A stretch of 64,000 bases of DNA from NCBI GenBank assembly GCA_019753235.1, contig JAIELF010000032.1, positions 89,561 to 153,560 of the forward strand, in the 5' to 3' direction. Both the position numbers and the translations under genes were made by a program. Of the stretch, positions 17,429 through 25,744 are shown one piece after another (the stretch's first letter is position 1; every line of letters starts with the position of its first letter). Source of the stretch: a bacterium (GTDB taxonomy: Bacteria; Planctomycetota; Planctomycetia; Kolteriales; Kolteriaceae). The notes under the pieces were generated by a model. The model was not told the DNA's origin. It saw nothing but the letters and a program-made list of their open reading frames with translations, and ran no database searches.

Positions 17429-19534
17429 TCAGCGGGTCGATGGAACGGCGCGGACCACAATCCGATTCGAGAAGACTTCAACGATTTCGACAGACCTGCC
17501 TGGCTCGATGAATTCGCCGGCCGTGATGACGTCTAGAAATCGTCCATCCAAGCGGATTCGGCCTGCGGGCCGAAGCGGGCTGCTGGCGATGCCGACCTGC
17601 CCGATCCACTCTTGTCCGGGGGATGCGTTCCCCGCGATGATATCCTCGGCCCATTCTTCCGAAGTGGTTCCGGGGGGTTGCAGCATCATTCGTTGCATGA
17701 AAGGAAGCGATGGGAAAAACCGCGCCATCGTGATCGCTATTCCGATGAATGCCGCGATCGATCCTGTCACCTGCAGGATGTTCCCGAGCAAGATTCGCCG
17801 TTCGCCTTCGCTGGTGGGCCAGGGAAAACTTTGGCTCGCGAGAATCAGCGAGACCAAGAGCAAGATCATCCCGGTAATCCCCATGATGCCGAACCCTGGA
17901 AAGACGAAGAGTTCCATCGCGATGAGAATGAGTCCGAGGATGAACATCACGATCTCCAGCGAGTTGGCGGTCTCACTGAGAAATCGGGACCAAAAGAAGA
18001 GGACAAAGCAAAGGGCGGACATCAGCCCAGCGACGCCGATGCCTGGCATTTGCAGCTCGATGTAAAGACAGGTTAGCCCCAAGACGATCATGAAGACCGT
18101 CGCCCCCGGGCTCGTCAATCCATCGACCAAACCATCGACCCAGGTTGCCTCTAATGAGGGGACCGAGCCCGGCACGTTATAGATCGTGCCCAGACTCTGC
18201 AAGCTGTCGGCAACGGCCACCGCAAGATCGATCTCTCGCGCCGCCGCCCCTCCTTGCAGATGCCATTCTTTGTCCGCCTCCTTGGCGACGCTGACCACTT
18301 GCCAAGCCTTCGCCACCTCGGGATCGCGAAGTTCTTCTTCGGTCTTATAGCCTCGGAGAGCGGGATTGACCATTCCCTTGACAATGAGGATTTTCTCCCG
18401 AGCATCGATCAGTCCGCGAACAACCGCTTCGGGAAACTTGCTCTCGCGAGCCGCCTGTACTGCCGCCTCGGCCAAGGGACTCGCTTGGTCGTCCGCAGGA
18501 AAATCCCCGATGACCACGTCGGGACCGACCACGAGTTCATCACAACCGAAGATCAAGAGTGTTGCCGGCCCGGTAGCAACTTTCGGGACGTAGGCGACTT
18601 TGTAACCGGGAAAACGATCGATCGCATCCATCAAGCTGGCCGAGGCGGCAACATCGCCGCTGGTCGATTCGATCTCGACAAACAACAGCGTGCAGCCTCG
18701 ATTTTGTGCTTCGAGCAATCGCCGACGCAGCGCCACATACATCCGCTGATTAATGATCCCTTCGACTTTGAGCCGAGCCGGCTTGGTTGCCTCCTTAAAA
18801 CTGGCATCGTCCGCGGCGGTCTGTTCCGAAAGATCGTACGCCAAAGCGACTTCTTTCCGCGATTCGCACAACAGTCGCGAAAGACCCATCCGCTGCGCGA
18901 GGTCTGCCGAGACGACCCAGGCCGAGCCCCCCTCTTTGAGAGTCTCTTGCCGGAGAACCTGAGCATTCTTTTCGAACTCGACAAACTCCTCGGCCGTCTT
19001 GACCGCCTTGCCCGCCGGCGTCTCGACTTCGATGAGCCGAACCGATCGATCAGCCAAGCCGGTCGCGATCCATTTTCCATGACCTTTTTCGATCGCAATG
19101 CTTTCGAAGACCGACCGCTCTCTCGGCTTCAAGTCGGCATCCGATAAGACCGGTCCAATCGATGCATCACGGGCGAGCACGATCTCGTCGCAAGCCAGCG
19201 CGATTAAGACGCCGTTACCGGTCAACGGTTTGCTGATGTAAGCGACGGTTCGTTCCACCGAGCCACCCATTTGGGCAACGGCGTTGGCAAGGTCGTAGCA
19301 ACTCCCGAACTCACTCTGAGCCAGTTGTAGATCCAGAATGACGACCTTGGCGCTGACCTGGTGAGCCTCTCGGACGGCGGACAGAGTCTTTTGCACCATG
19401 GCCGAATCAACCGCACCGCGCAGCGTAATGAATCGGCCCACTTTCTGTTCCTGGGCGCTAACGACGGGGATCGACAGGCACGTACCCGACCAAGCCAATA
19501 GGGCGTAGGTCAGGAAACTCGCTGGGCGTCGAAT
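17429..19534 (-). CDS. NfeD/SppA-like membrane protein with ClpP-fold domains
   Basis: Large NfeD-family (stomatin-operon-type) membrane protein. Order: signal peptide, two ClpP/SppA-like segments (one ending ALACDEIVLARDASIGP, one ending FGCDELVVGPDVVIGD), a cluster of transmembrane helices beginning TVFMIVLGLTCLYIEL, and a C-terminal soluble OB-fold domain (LRPAGRIRLDGRFLDV). The Ser nucleophile that precedes the helix in active homologues is not seen in either segment. The usual start would be TTG at 19498, but that removes half of the signal peptide. ATT at 19534, seven bases after AGGAGG, gives MRRPASFLTYALLAW, a complete signal. An in-frame stop just upstream excludes an earlier start. 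Confidence 0.8.
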   Translation of the reverse strand: MRRPASFLTYALLAWSGTCLSIPVVSAQEQKVGRFITLRGAVDSAMVQKTLSAVREAHQVSAKVVILDLQLAQSEFGSCYDLANAVAQMGGSVERTVAYISKPLTGNGVLIALACDEIVLARDASIGPVLSDADLKPRERSVFESIAIEKGHGKWIATGLADRSVRLIEVETPAGKAVKTAEEFVEFEKNAQVLRQETLKEGGSAWVVSADLAQRMGLSRLLCESRKEVALAYDLSEQTAADDASFKEATKPARLKVEGIINQRMYVALRRRLLEAQNRGCTLLFVEIESTSGDVAASASLMDAIDRFPGYKVAYVPKVATGPATLLIFGCDELVVGPDVVIGDFPADDQASPLAEAAVQAARESKFPEAVVRGLIDAREKILIVKGMVNPALRGYKTEEELRDPEVAKAWQVVSVAKEADKEWHLQGGAAAREIDLAVAVADSLQSLGTIYNVPGSVPSLEATWVDGLVDGLTSPGATVFMIVLGLTCLYIELQMPGIGVAGLMSALCFVLFFWSRFLSETANSLEIVMFILGLILIAMELFVFPGFGIMGITGMILLLVSLILASQSFPWPTSEGERRILLGNILQVTGSIAAFIGIAITMARFFPSLPFMQRMMLQPPGTTSEEWAEDIIAGNASPGQEWIGQVGIASSPLRPAGRIRLDGRFLDVITAGEFIEPGRSVEIVEVFSNRIVVRAVPSTR

Positions 19535-19670
19535 GGATCATCCTCCTCTGGCGGGGTGGCATTCCCCTTCTCTGCTCGATGGTATTCCCTCTGAGGAAGT
19601 ATAGATTGGTGAAAAAGGTGATCAAAAGTACCGAGAATGCCAAACCGATCTCGATCTCGACCGAAATCAT
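19458..19670 (-). CDS. Possible small membrane protein overlapping the NfeD-like gene start
   Basis: A 70-codon frame begins MISVEIEIGLAFSVLLITFF, has one predicted transmembrane helix (about residues 8-26), then a basic, Pro-rich tail. Its 3' end overlaps the first codons of the NfeD-like gene in another frame, which could couple their translation. No strong ribosome-binding site precedes the ATG and no family is recognised, so it may be a chance frame. Confidence 0.25.
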   Translation of the reverse strand: MISVEIEIGLAFSVLLITFFTNLYFLRGNTIEQRRGMPPRQRRMIHSTPSEFPDLRPIGLVGYVPVDPRR

Positions 19671-19782
19671 CCATGGTCCACGCGATGGAGAAGATCGGCC
19701 GGCGGTCGATTTCATCACTCTGGTGGAGTTGGACACATCCTCGATTCCCGTCCGGCCGGTCGATGAGAGTCCCTGTTCAGGG

Positions 19783-20214
19783 TCAGTCGCGAATCGTTCG
19801 AAGCCGATACACCACAAACAACCCGACACCAGCCAGCAGTACCAGGAGCAGTTTTCCCACCCCAGGAAGTCGGTCGGAAAAGAGGCTAATAGTCACCACC
19901 ACGCCGATCATCGAGAAGGCGAGGAGCTTCACTTTGGGCCTCACACCACCATGAACTTGCCAATCGAGAAGGAATGGGCCAAAAAGTTTCGAACGAACCA
20001 GCCGATTTTGTAATCGCGGCGACGAGCGAAGAAAAAAGTAACTGGCCAACAGGAGGAACGGCGTGGTCGGTAGTAAGGGCAGGAACGCCCCCAGCCAACC
20101 CAAGCCGACAAAAAAGCACCCGAGCCCTTGATAGAGCCAGCGTCGAGCCCCGGTCACCTGCGGAATGGTGGCTCCGATGGAAGAATCGTCGGTTTCGTCG
20201 GCAGCAGGATCCAT
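19783..20214 (-). CDS. DUF454 (YbaN) family membrane protein
   Basis: Small inner-membrane protein of 143 residues. A soluble N-terminus of about 25 residues is followed by the DUF454 core: GLGWLGAFLPLLPTTPFLLL, then ASYFFLRSSPRLQNRL, a positively charged loop (VHGGVRPKVKLLA) and two more hydrophobic helices. Function unknown. It is followed on the same strand by the NfeD-like gene after about 250 bp. Confidence 0.85.
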   Translation of the reverse strand: MDPAADETDDSSIGATIPQVTGARRWLYQGLGCFFVGLGWLGAFLPLLPTTPFLLLASYFFLRSSPRLQNRLVRSKLFGPFLLDWQVHGGVRPKVKLLAFSMIGVVVTISLFSDRLPGVGKLLLVLLAGVGLFVVYRLRTIRD

Positions 20215-20324
20215 TTGTTAAAGACTCGTCCGGATGGTTGGCTCGCTTCTTGCAAGCCGGTCAATGCCTCTCTCCGCGTTGGAACATCTGTAGAAGAAGA
20301 TAACACGTCGCTCGCCGACTGAAT

Positions 20325-22055
20325 CTAAAGGAGCTTCTGCTTGGCACCGGTTTCTAAGCCGGAAGGCCGACGCCAATCCGCCCCGCCCGAACCACTGGCG
20401 GCAAACTTCAAGGCATCGGCCACTGACTCGCGAATTCGGTCCAGTCGAAATGGCTTGTACAAAACCGACGCGAGTCCCTCTTGTTTCGCACGCACAATGG
20501 AATGCGTCGCGTCATAACCGAAACCCGTCATCAGCACGATCGGCGTCTTCGGGGCAATTTTCTTCATCGCGGAGAAAAACTCGTAGCCGTTCATGTCCGG
20601 CAACCGGATATCCCCCAGAATCACGTCCGCCTCGATCGTGCGAACCCACTGCTGTGCTTCCAAACCATCTTTCGCCGTATCGACCTCGCATCCGAGTTGC
20701 GAAAGGAGAACGTGGGCCGATCGCCGAATGTTGGGGTCGGCATCGACGACGAGAACTCGCTTCCCGGTGAGCCTGGTCGGTTGATCGGTCGGCCCACGAG
20801 AGGTCTCTTGCTCGACCTCTCGTCCAACTTTCTGGATAGCGCTCTTGATTGATCGGGCGCTCATCAAGATTCGCCTGACCGCTTCGTGCGCGAGGTCTTT
20901 GTTGCCGGCCGGCTGCAAAAGGAAATCGAGCACGCGAATCGTATCGGAGACGATCTCGTCGACCGGCAAACTGACTTCGTGGACGATCGCTTCGACCGTG
21001 GCCGTCCCACCGATTTGTTTTTCCGCCTCCAACAATTCAAGCGTGTGGAGCGCGACGGCGATTTCGCGGGCGAAGATCTCTAAAAACTCGCGATCGCTTT
21101 CGGTGAACTTGCCGGGATCGGTACTCTCGACATTGAAGGTACCGATGACCCGGTCGCGGTAGAGAATCGGAACCGTAATCGAGCTTCGCGCGCCATCGGC
21201 GCCGGGAAGATAAAGAGGGTCGTGCACGACATCGACACAGATGTAACTGGTGCCGGTGGCAGCAACAAACCCGGTCACGCCGTTCCCGTCGGTCGACGCC
21301 AGCAGTTCCCTTTTGCCGGCCGAATCACTCATCCCTTCCGAGAGGAGAATCTTGAGGTTCTTCGTCTCCGGTTCGAGAAGTCGAATTTCTAGAGAGCGGA
21401 AGTTCAATATGTTCTGCGAATGCTGCAGGATGTTCGCCTTGAGGAGATCGACCCGCTCTTCGGTCGACATCAAGGCGAGTTCGGCCGGCGTTAAGTGACC
21501 CAGTTCGAGACCCGCACGGTGAATCGAGGTCATCTTCTCGCGTTCTTGAATCTCGGAAGTGATGTCGCGACAAATGCTCAGCAGAACCTGTGGCAAAAGA
21601 CGCTGCACGCGGATTTCGACATGTCGACCGTTCTTCAGTCGAATACGAGTCTTTGTCGAGACGTTTCCCGCGAGCGCCTCGGAGAAGGGACAGAAATCGG
21701 GACCGGTGATCTCTTCGCACGCGACGGCTTCATAGATTCCTTTGCCGACAAAGCCGTTCCCGCCACAAAGATCTCCAAACGCGACGTTGTGCCACATTAC
21801 TTTCAAGGATCCATTGACGATCGCAATCCCGGTCGCAATCTGTTGCAAAATATCCGATGCTGACAGGGCGACGCCGGGGGCAACCAGGGTGGTGGTGGCC
21901 AATCCGTCTGCTTGTTGCAATTGAAGATGTTCGATGGCTGATTCGACCGAATCGGTTCGAACGACGTCGGCATGGGGCGCCAGCATCTCCGCGAGAGCGG
22001 AAATCGATGGGTCTCCCTCAATGACCACGATCCGCGGACGTTCGTTCAACCCCAA
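20325..22055 (-). CDS. PAS-GAF-receiver signalling protein without ATPase domain
   Basis: Soluble two-component-type protein of 576 residues. Parts in order: a degenerate receiver-like start (IVVIEGDPSISALAEML), a PAS domain (about 65-175, GIAIVNGSLKVMWHN...), a GAF domain (about 195-345, ending TVPILYRDRVIGTFNVES), a DHp-like helical pair containing AIVHEVSLPVDEIV, and a C-terminal receiver with VLVVDADPN, phospho-acceptor Asp in ILGDIRLPDMNGYEF and the conserved Lys in VLYKPFR. No HATPase N, G1 or G2 box is present, so it cannot autophosphorylate. TTG start; no in-frame ATG lies between it and the upstream stop. Confidence 0.8.
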   Translation of the reverse strand: MGLNERPRIVVIEGDPSISALAEMLAPHADVVRTDSVESAIEHLQLQQADGLATTTLVAPGVALSASDILQQIATGIAIVNGSLKVMWHNVAFGDLCGGNGFVGKGIYEAVACEEITGPDFCPFSEALAGNVSTKTRIRLKNGRHVEIRVQRLLPQVLLSICRDITSEIQEREKMTSIHRAGLELGHLTPAELALMSTEERVDLLKANILQHSQNILNFRSLEIRLLEPETKNLKILLSEGMSDSAGKRELLASTDGNGVTGFVAATGTSYICVDVVHDPLYLPGADGARSSITVPILYRDRVIGTFNVESTDPGKFTESDREFLEIFAREIAVALHTLELLEAEKQIGGTATVEAIVHEVSLPVDEIVSDTIRVLDFLLQPAGNKDLAHEAVRRILMSARSIKSAIQKVGREVEQETSRGPTDQPTRLTGKRVLVVDADPNIRRSAHVLLSQLGCEVDTAKDGLEAQQWVRTIEADVILGDIRLPDMNGYEFFSAMKKIAPKTPIVLMTGFGYDATHSIVRAKQEGLASVLYKPFRLDRIRESVADALKFAASGSGGADWRRPSGLETGAKQKLL

Positions 22056-22194
22056 GGCCCCCGGGCAAGCGACATGGTGCCCAATGTAGTAGAGACAGTC
22101 AGTGAATTATAGGATGGGGTGGGTGGGGATCATAACGGAGCCCCTCCCTCTTTGACGGGAAGAGATTGACGACCTACCAGGAGACAGCGTCGGG

Positions 22195-23169
22195 GTGAAT
22201 AAGGTTTCAGAGGCAATTCTGAGGGGAGCGGTCAGCCTGGCTCGGCAAGTCACGGCCAAGTTCATTGTTTTTGATGCCGACGTTTTCGAAACGAGGAGCG
22301 AGTTGGACGAGGCTCTCGGGCTGACCGAGCACCCCGCGGTGGTCGCGGTCCGGGCCAAGTTCGCCACCGAGGGGATGAAATCTGACGCGGGGGGCGAAAG
22401 CCTTGAATCGGGAAAGATGATGGTCCGGTCCCCCGTCATCCGACTTTCCGTCCCCAACGTTCCCATGTCCCGCACGGGGCAGATCAAGGTGGTCGTACTG
22501 GTTGGCGTGGCAGAGCAGGTTTTCGGACGCGGCGATTTGATCGTCTGCCTTTCGGGCGTACAGTCCTCGAATCGACTCGACATGATCACCCTCCTGAAGG
22601 TTGGCGACGATTCAGAATTCTTCCTTACGGATGAGCAGCATCCGCTTCCCCCCGATGTCGACCCCAGCGTTTTCGAGAGAGTTCTCAGCATTGCGTCGGA
22701 GCTTGCCGTCGAAGGGCGAGAAAGCCGATCGGTGGGGGCTCTCTTTGTTCTGGGGGATTCCGATGCCGTCCTCGACAAATCTCGACAACTGATCATCAAC
22801 CCGTTTCATGGATACCCCGAAGCCGACCGAAACATCCTCACCGGGAGTTTGGACGAGACAATCAAAGAGTTCGCCAACATCGACGGCGCGTTCATCGTGC
22901 GTGGTGATGGCGTCGTGTTGGCCGCCGGTCGATATCTGATGCCCCAAGGGAAGAGTTCAGAGTCGGTCCGAAGCGGGCTAGGGACTCGTCACGAGTCGGC
23001 CGCCGCCATCACGCGGGCCACCGACGCCGTCGCCGTCGTCCTGAGCCAAAGTACCTCGACGATCACCGTCTTTAACTCTGGACGAATCATGACGGAACTC
23101 GAAAGAATCAAGGGAAGCGCGGCTAGCCAGGGGCTTCGCTTCAAGCGCCTAGCGGACGGATCCGATTAA
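22195..23169 (+). CDS. Diadenylate cyclase (c-di-AMP synthase), DacZ-like
   Basis: Predicted to condense two ATP into the second messenger c-di-AMP. The C-terminal DAC domain (about residues 205-320) has the active-site DGA in IDGAFIVRGDGVVLAAGRYL and the RHE motif in GTRHESAAAITRATDAVAVV. The N-terminal ~190 residues resemble the pyruvate-kinase alpha/beta-like domain that precedes DAC in archaeal DacZ-type enzymes, not the helical linker of bacterial DisA. GTG start with AGGAG 11 bases upstream. It is one base upstream of ruvB, so the two are an operon, and it is divergent from the PAS-GAF protein. Confidence 0.85.
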   Translation: MNKVSEAILRGAVSLARQVTAKFIVFDADVFETRSELDEALGLTEHPAVVAVRAKFATEGMKSDAGGESLESGKMMVRSPVIRLSVPNVPMSRTGQIKVVVLVGVAEQVFGRGDLIVCLSGVQSSNRLDMITLLKVGDDSEFFLTDEQHPLPPDVDPSVFERVLSIASELAVEGRESRSVGALFVLGDSDAVLDKSRQLIINPFHGYPEADRNILTGSLDETIKEFANIDGAFIVRGDGVVLAAGRYLMPQGKSSESVRSGLGTRHESAAAITRATDAVAVVLSQSTSTITVFNSGRIMTELERIKGSAASQGLRFKRLADGSD

Positions 23170-23170
23170 A

Positions 23171-24244
23171 ATGGCTCGCGAGCGATTCCTCGGACCGCAG
23201 GACAGCGACGAACCTTCGGGGGAACCGACCGATATCGACCCAATCATGCCAGAGCCAAGGCAGGTCGATGAATCCCTTCGTCCCTCCCGTTTCGAGGAAG
23301 TGATCGGCCAGCGGGCGGTGGTCGAAAGGCTGCAAATCTCCGTCGATGCGGCCCGCAAAAGAAATGAACCCCTCCAGCATTTGCTTCTCGACGGCCCTCC
23401 TGGTCTGGGGAAGACAACGTTGGCGACGGTGCTGCCCAAAGAAATGGGGGTCGAGATCGTCATCGCCAGTGGCCCCACGCTCAAAGCCCCCAAGGACGTT
23501 CTTCCCTACCTGACCAACCTTGCCGAGCGATCGATTCTCTTCATTGATGAGATTCATCGGTTAGCGCCCCCCGTCGAAGAGTTCATCTACCCGGCCATGG
23601 AAGATTTCCGGATCGATATTGTCTTGGGGCAGGGGCTCGGCGCTCGCACTGTGAGCATGCGATTGAAACCCTTCACGCTGATCGGCGCAACGACCCGCTC
23701 GGGAAGCCTGACGGCGCCGCTCCGGGATCGATTTGTCATCCGCGAGCATCTCGACTTTTACACCGAAGAGGATCTGATCCGAATCCTCAGTATCAACGCC
23801 CGGAAGCTGAATCTCCCCATCGACGAGAACGCGAAAGAGGAACTCGCCAAGCGGAGTCGCGGGACACCGCGGATCGCCAATTCGCACCTCTACTGGATTC
23901 GAAACTTTGCGATTAGCCGAGGCGATGGACGAGCGACGAAAGCGATCGTCGATGAAGCCCTGGCGATGCTCGAGATCGATCCGATCGGGCTCGACCGACA
24001 AGATCGAAGATACTTAGAGACTCTCTTCCGCGTCTTCGGCGGGGGCCCGGCAGGGATTGAAGCCCTCGCCGCCACCATGAATCTCGCGTCGGAAACACTG
24101 GCCGACGAGGTCGAACCCTATCTTCTTCGCCGGGAATTGATCATTCGAACCCCGCGAGGTCGTCAATTGACACCAGCCGGCCTGGACCATCTCGGTTTTA
24201 GTCCAGGCTCGTCCCCTCCCATGGGAAAACTCTTCGATACGTAG
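23171..24244 (+). CDS. ruvB: Holliday junction branch migration DNA helicase RuvB
   Basis: AAA+ hexameric motor that drives branch migration with RuvA. The order is normal: N-terminal entry RPSRFEEVIGQ, Walker A DGPPGLGKTT near residue 74, Walker B FIDEIHRLA, sensor 1 IGATTRSG, arginine finger PLRDRF, sensor 2 RGTPRIAN, and a winged-helix end with LLRRELIIRTPRGRQLTPAG. After RGTPRIAN the usual RLLRRVRDYA-type segment is replaced by SHLYWIRNFA. The N-terminus is extended by ~30 acidic residues. No ruvA is in the window. Confidence 0.95.
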   Translation: MARERFLGPQDSDEPSGEPTDIDPIMPEPRQVDESLRPSRFEEVIGQRAVVERLQISVDAARKRNEPLQHLLLDGPPGLGKTTLATVLPKEMGVEIVIASGPTLKAPKDVLPYLTNLAERSILFIDEIHRLAPPVEEFIYPAMEDFRIDIVLGQGLGARTVSMRLKPFTLIGATTRSGSLTAPLRDRFVIREHLDFYTEEDLIRILSINARKLNLPIDENAKEELAKRSRGTPRIANSHLYWIRNFAISRGDGRATKAIVDEALAMLEIDPIGLDRQDRRYLETLFRVFGGGPAGIEALAATMNLASETLADEVEPYLLRRELIIRTPRGRQLTPAGLDHLGFSPGSSPPMGKLFDT

Positions 24245-24287
24245 AAAAGCCGACTCACCCTTGCGACAATTCTGACGAATTCCCTTA

Positions 24288-24316
24288 TTGACGACGGATT
24301 CATACCCAGCGATAAT
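24288..24316 (+). promoter_or_regulatory. Sigma-70-type promoter before the BON-domain gene
   Basis: TTGACG (24288-24293), 17-base spacer, GATAAT (24311-24316): five of six matches in both hexamers. Predicted transcription start near 24323, giving a leader of about 180 nt. A GGCCG...CGGCC inverted repeat (24394-24428) followed by TGTTTTTG lies within the leader. Confidence 0.6.
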
Positions 24317-24504
24317 TGTCATGTTGAGAGGGGAACTAATCTCTGAGCCGAGTCTCATCGCGAGCCTGTTTTCAGCGGTTTCGCTCATAGATCGGCCGGG
24401 GCACCATGGGGCGGGTCGGCCCTGTTTTTGATTGGTGTTTCGTTAGAGAATAGGAATCAAGTCGATTCGATCGTCCCCTCTTTTCATAGCAGCAGGAGGT
24501 TGCT

Positions 24505-24768
24505 GTGACTTGGCGGGAATATCAGACAAGAAGTAGCCTTCTCGACGCATCGCTCGAGGAGACGGTCCTCGGTCAGTTGCAAGGCCGACTGCTCGATTTT
24601 TCCGTCGAGCAGGAGGATGGGGAACTGGTCCTGAGAGGTCTGACTCACAGCTATCATGTCAAACAGCTTGCTCAGTGCGCGGTGATGAATCTGACCGATC
24701 AACCGATCCGCGAAAACTGCATTTCCGTCGAACCGAGCCGACACCGGGGCTATGTCTCTCCCCGGTGA
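24505..24768 (+). CDS. Small BON-domain-like protein
   Basis: An 87-residue protein whose middle reads LVLRGLTHSYHVKQLAQCAVM...IRENCISV, the strand-helix-strand pattern of a BON domain (the SYHVKQLAQ helix is typical of planctomycete copies). BON domains often bind membranes or other surface components; no specific partner is visible and there is no signal peptide. GTG start preceded by AGGAGG at ideal distance. Its last 19 bp overlap the convergent PEP-CTERM gene. Confidence 0.65.
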   Translation: MTWREYQTRSSLLDASLEETVLGQLQGRLLDFSVEQEDGELVLRGLTHSYHVKQLAQCAVMNLTDQPIRENCISVEPSRHRGYVSPR

Positions 24769-25526
24769 CGTCGGTACCAAAGTCCGGTTCCCAGAAACAA
24801 ACTGGCTGCGACAGCGCTCAACAGGAAAGTTGATGCTTCGGGAATGGCGGCCAAATGAATCTCCGGGATGATGCGGAGCAAGAACGGCGACAGAATAAAC
24901 GTCCTTACCATAAAGTCCGGATTGCCGATGTTGAGCTCGGCTCTGGGAGAGAAAAGACCTGTCCCAGCATCGACCGATCCATCGACCCGGTCCAAAAGCG
25001 CACTGAGATTTACCGCCGACAGGTTTCCGGTGAAGTCGTAGAAGAAGCCTTGGGGATAGAGCGTCCCGATCGCACCTGCGGTATTGGTAATGTTGACCGA
25101 GCCTGCATTAATCCCGATACTCCCTGCCACACGGGCAGTTCCCGGCCCCAACGCGTAGGCGCTGTTGGTGGCAAGAATGTCGCCGGTTTGAAGCCCCAGC
25201 GTCAGCCCAAGGGACGTCAGCGTGAAGCTCCCCAATGGGCCCAAATCGACGGGAAAGTCGACCAGATCTTCGACTCGAAGATTCAGCGATGTTTGAAACG
25301 GACCGGTCTGTGTGGCATCGAAATTTGTTGTGAGCGTTCCACCCCCATCGAAGGCGAGCCTTGGCGAGCGAAAGACGAGCAATCCGGAAGGGGGGAGGTC
25401 GCCCGCGTAGACCTCGATGATGCCGAAACTCGGGAGCGGATGAGCCGATGTCGTCACGGTAAACGTGCTGCCGTGAATGTCGGCAACAAGAGCAAAGAGG
25501 AGCAAAAGAATTCCGATGGTTCTCAC
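24750..25526 (-). CDS. PEP-CTERM sorting-domain protein
   Basis: Exported protein of 258 residues with an N-terminal signal peptide (MRTIGILLLLFALVADIHG) and a C-terminal sorting signal: IPEASTFLLSAVAASLFLG followed by a basic end (WYRRHR). The PEP-like motif, hydrophobic helix and Arg cluster are the substrate signature for exosortase/EpsH-type surface anchoring. The middle is Gly/Leu/Thr-rich, beta-type sequence with no recognised enzyme domain. The exosortase is not in this window. Confidence 0.8.
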   Translation of the reverse strand: MRTIGILLLLFALVADIHGSTFTVTTSAHPLPSFGIIEVYAGDLPPSGLLVFRSPRLAFDGGGTLTTNFDATQTGPFQTSLNLRVEDLVDFPVDLGPLGSFTLTSLGLTLGLQTGDILATNSAYALGPGTARVAGSIGINAGSVNITNTAGAIGTLYPQGFFYDFTGNLSAVNLSALLDRVDGSVDAGTGLFSPRAELNIGNPDFMVRTFILSPFLLRIIPEIHLAAIPEASTFLLSAVAASLFLGTGLWYRRHRGET

Positions 25527-25675
25527 AGGGGCAAGTCCTTAGGCAGGTTGTGTGAGGCATGGTGCAGAGGATCAACAGCAGAATTTGAAATGTATTCGAT
25601 TTTCATCGGAAACGCAAGGCAAAAAGGATCGCGAAGGTCAGTCAAGGGCTCTGAATCGTAGTCATGCCTATGGCG

Positions 25676-25723
25676 CAAAATGTATGGCGAAGCCTTCAAA
25701 CGACTTCGCCATACATAGTTTTG
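25676..25723 (-). terminator. Intrinsic terminator of the carboxylesterase gene
   Basis: A 12-bp perfect stem (TGTATGGCGAAG at 25681-25692 with CTTCGCCATACA at 25704-25715), extended by CAAAA/TTTTG across a three-base bulge. It lies 22 bases beyond the minus-strand esterase stop. On the minus strand the hairpin is followed by ATTTTG, fitting termination; the symmetric T-rich flank could also act on the plus strand. Confidence 0.65.
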
Positions 25724-25744
25724 ATTCAGATGATCGAAGAACGA

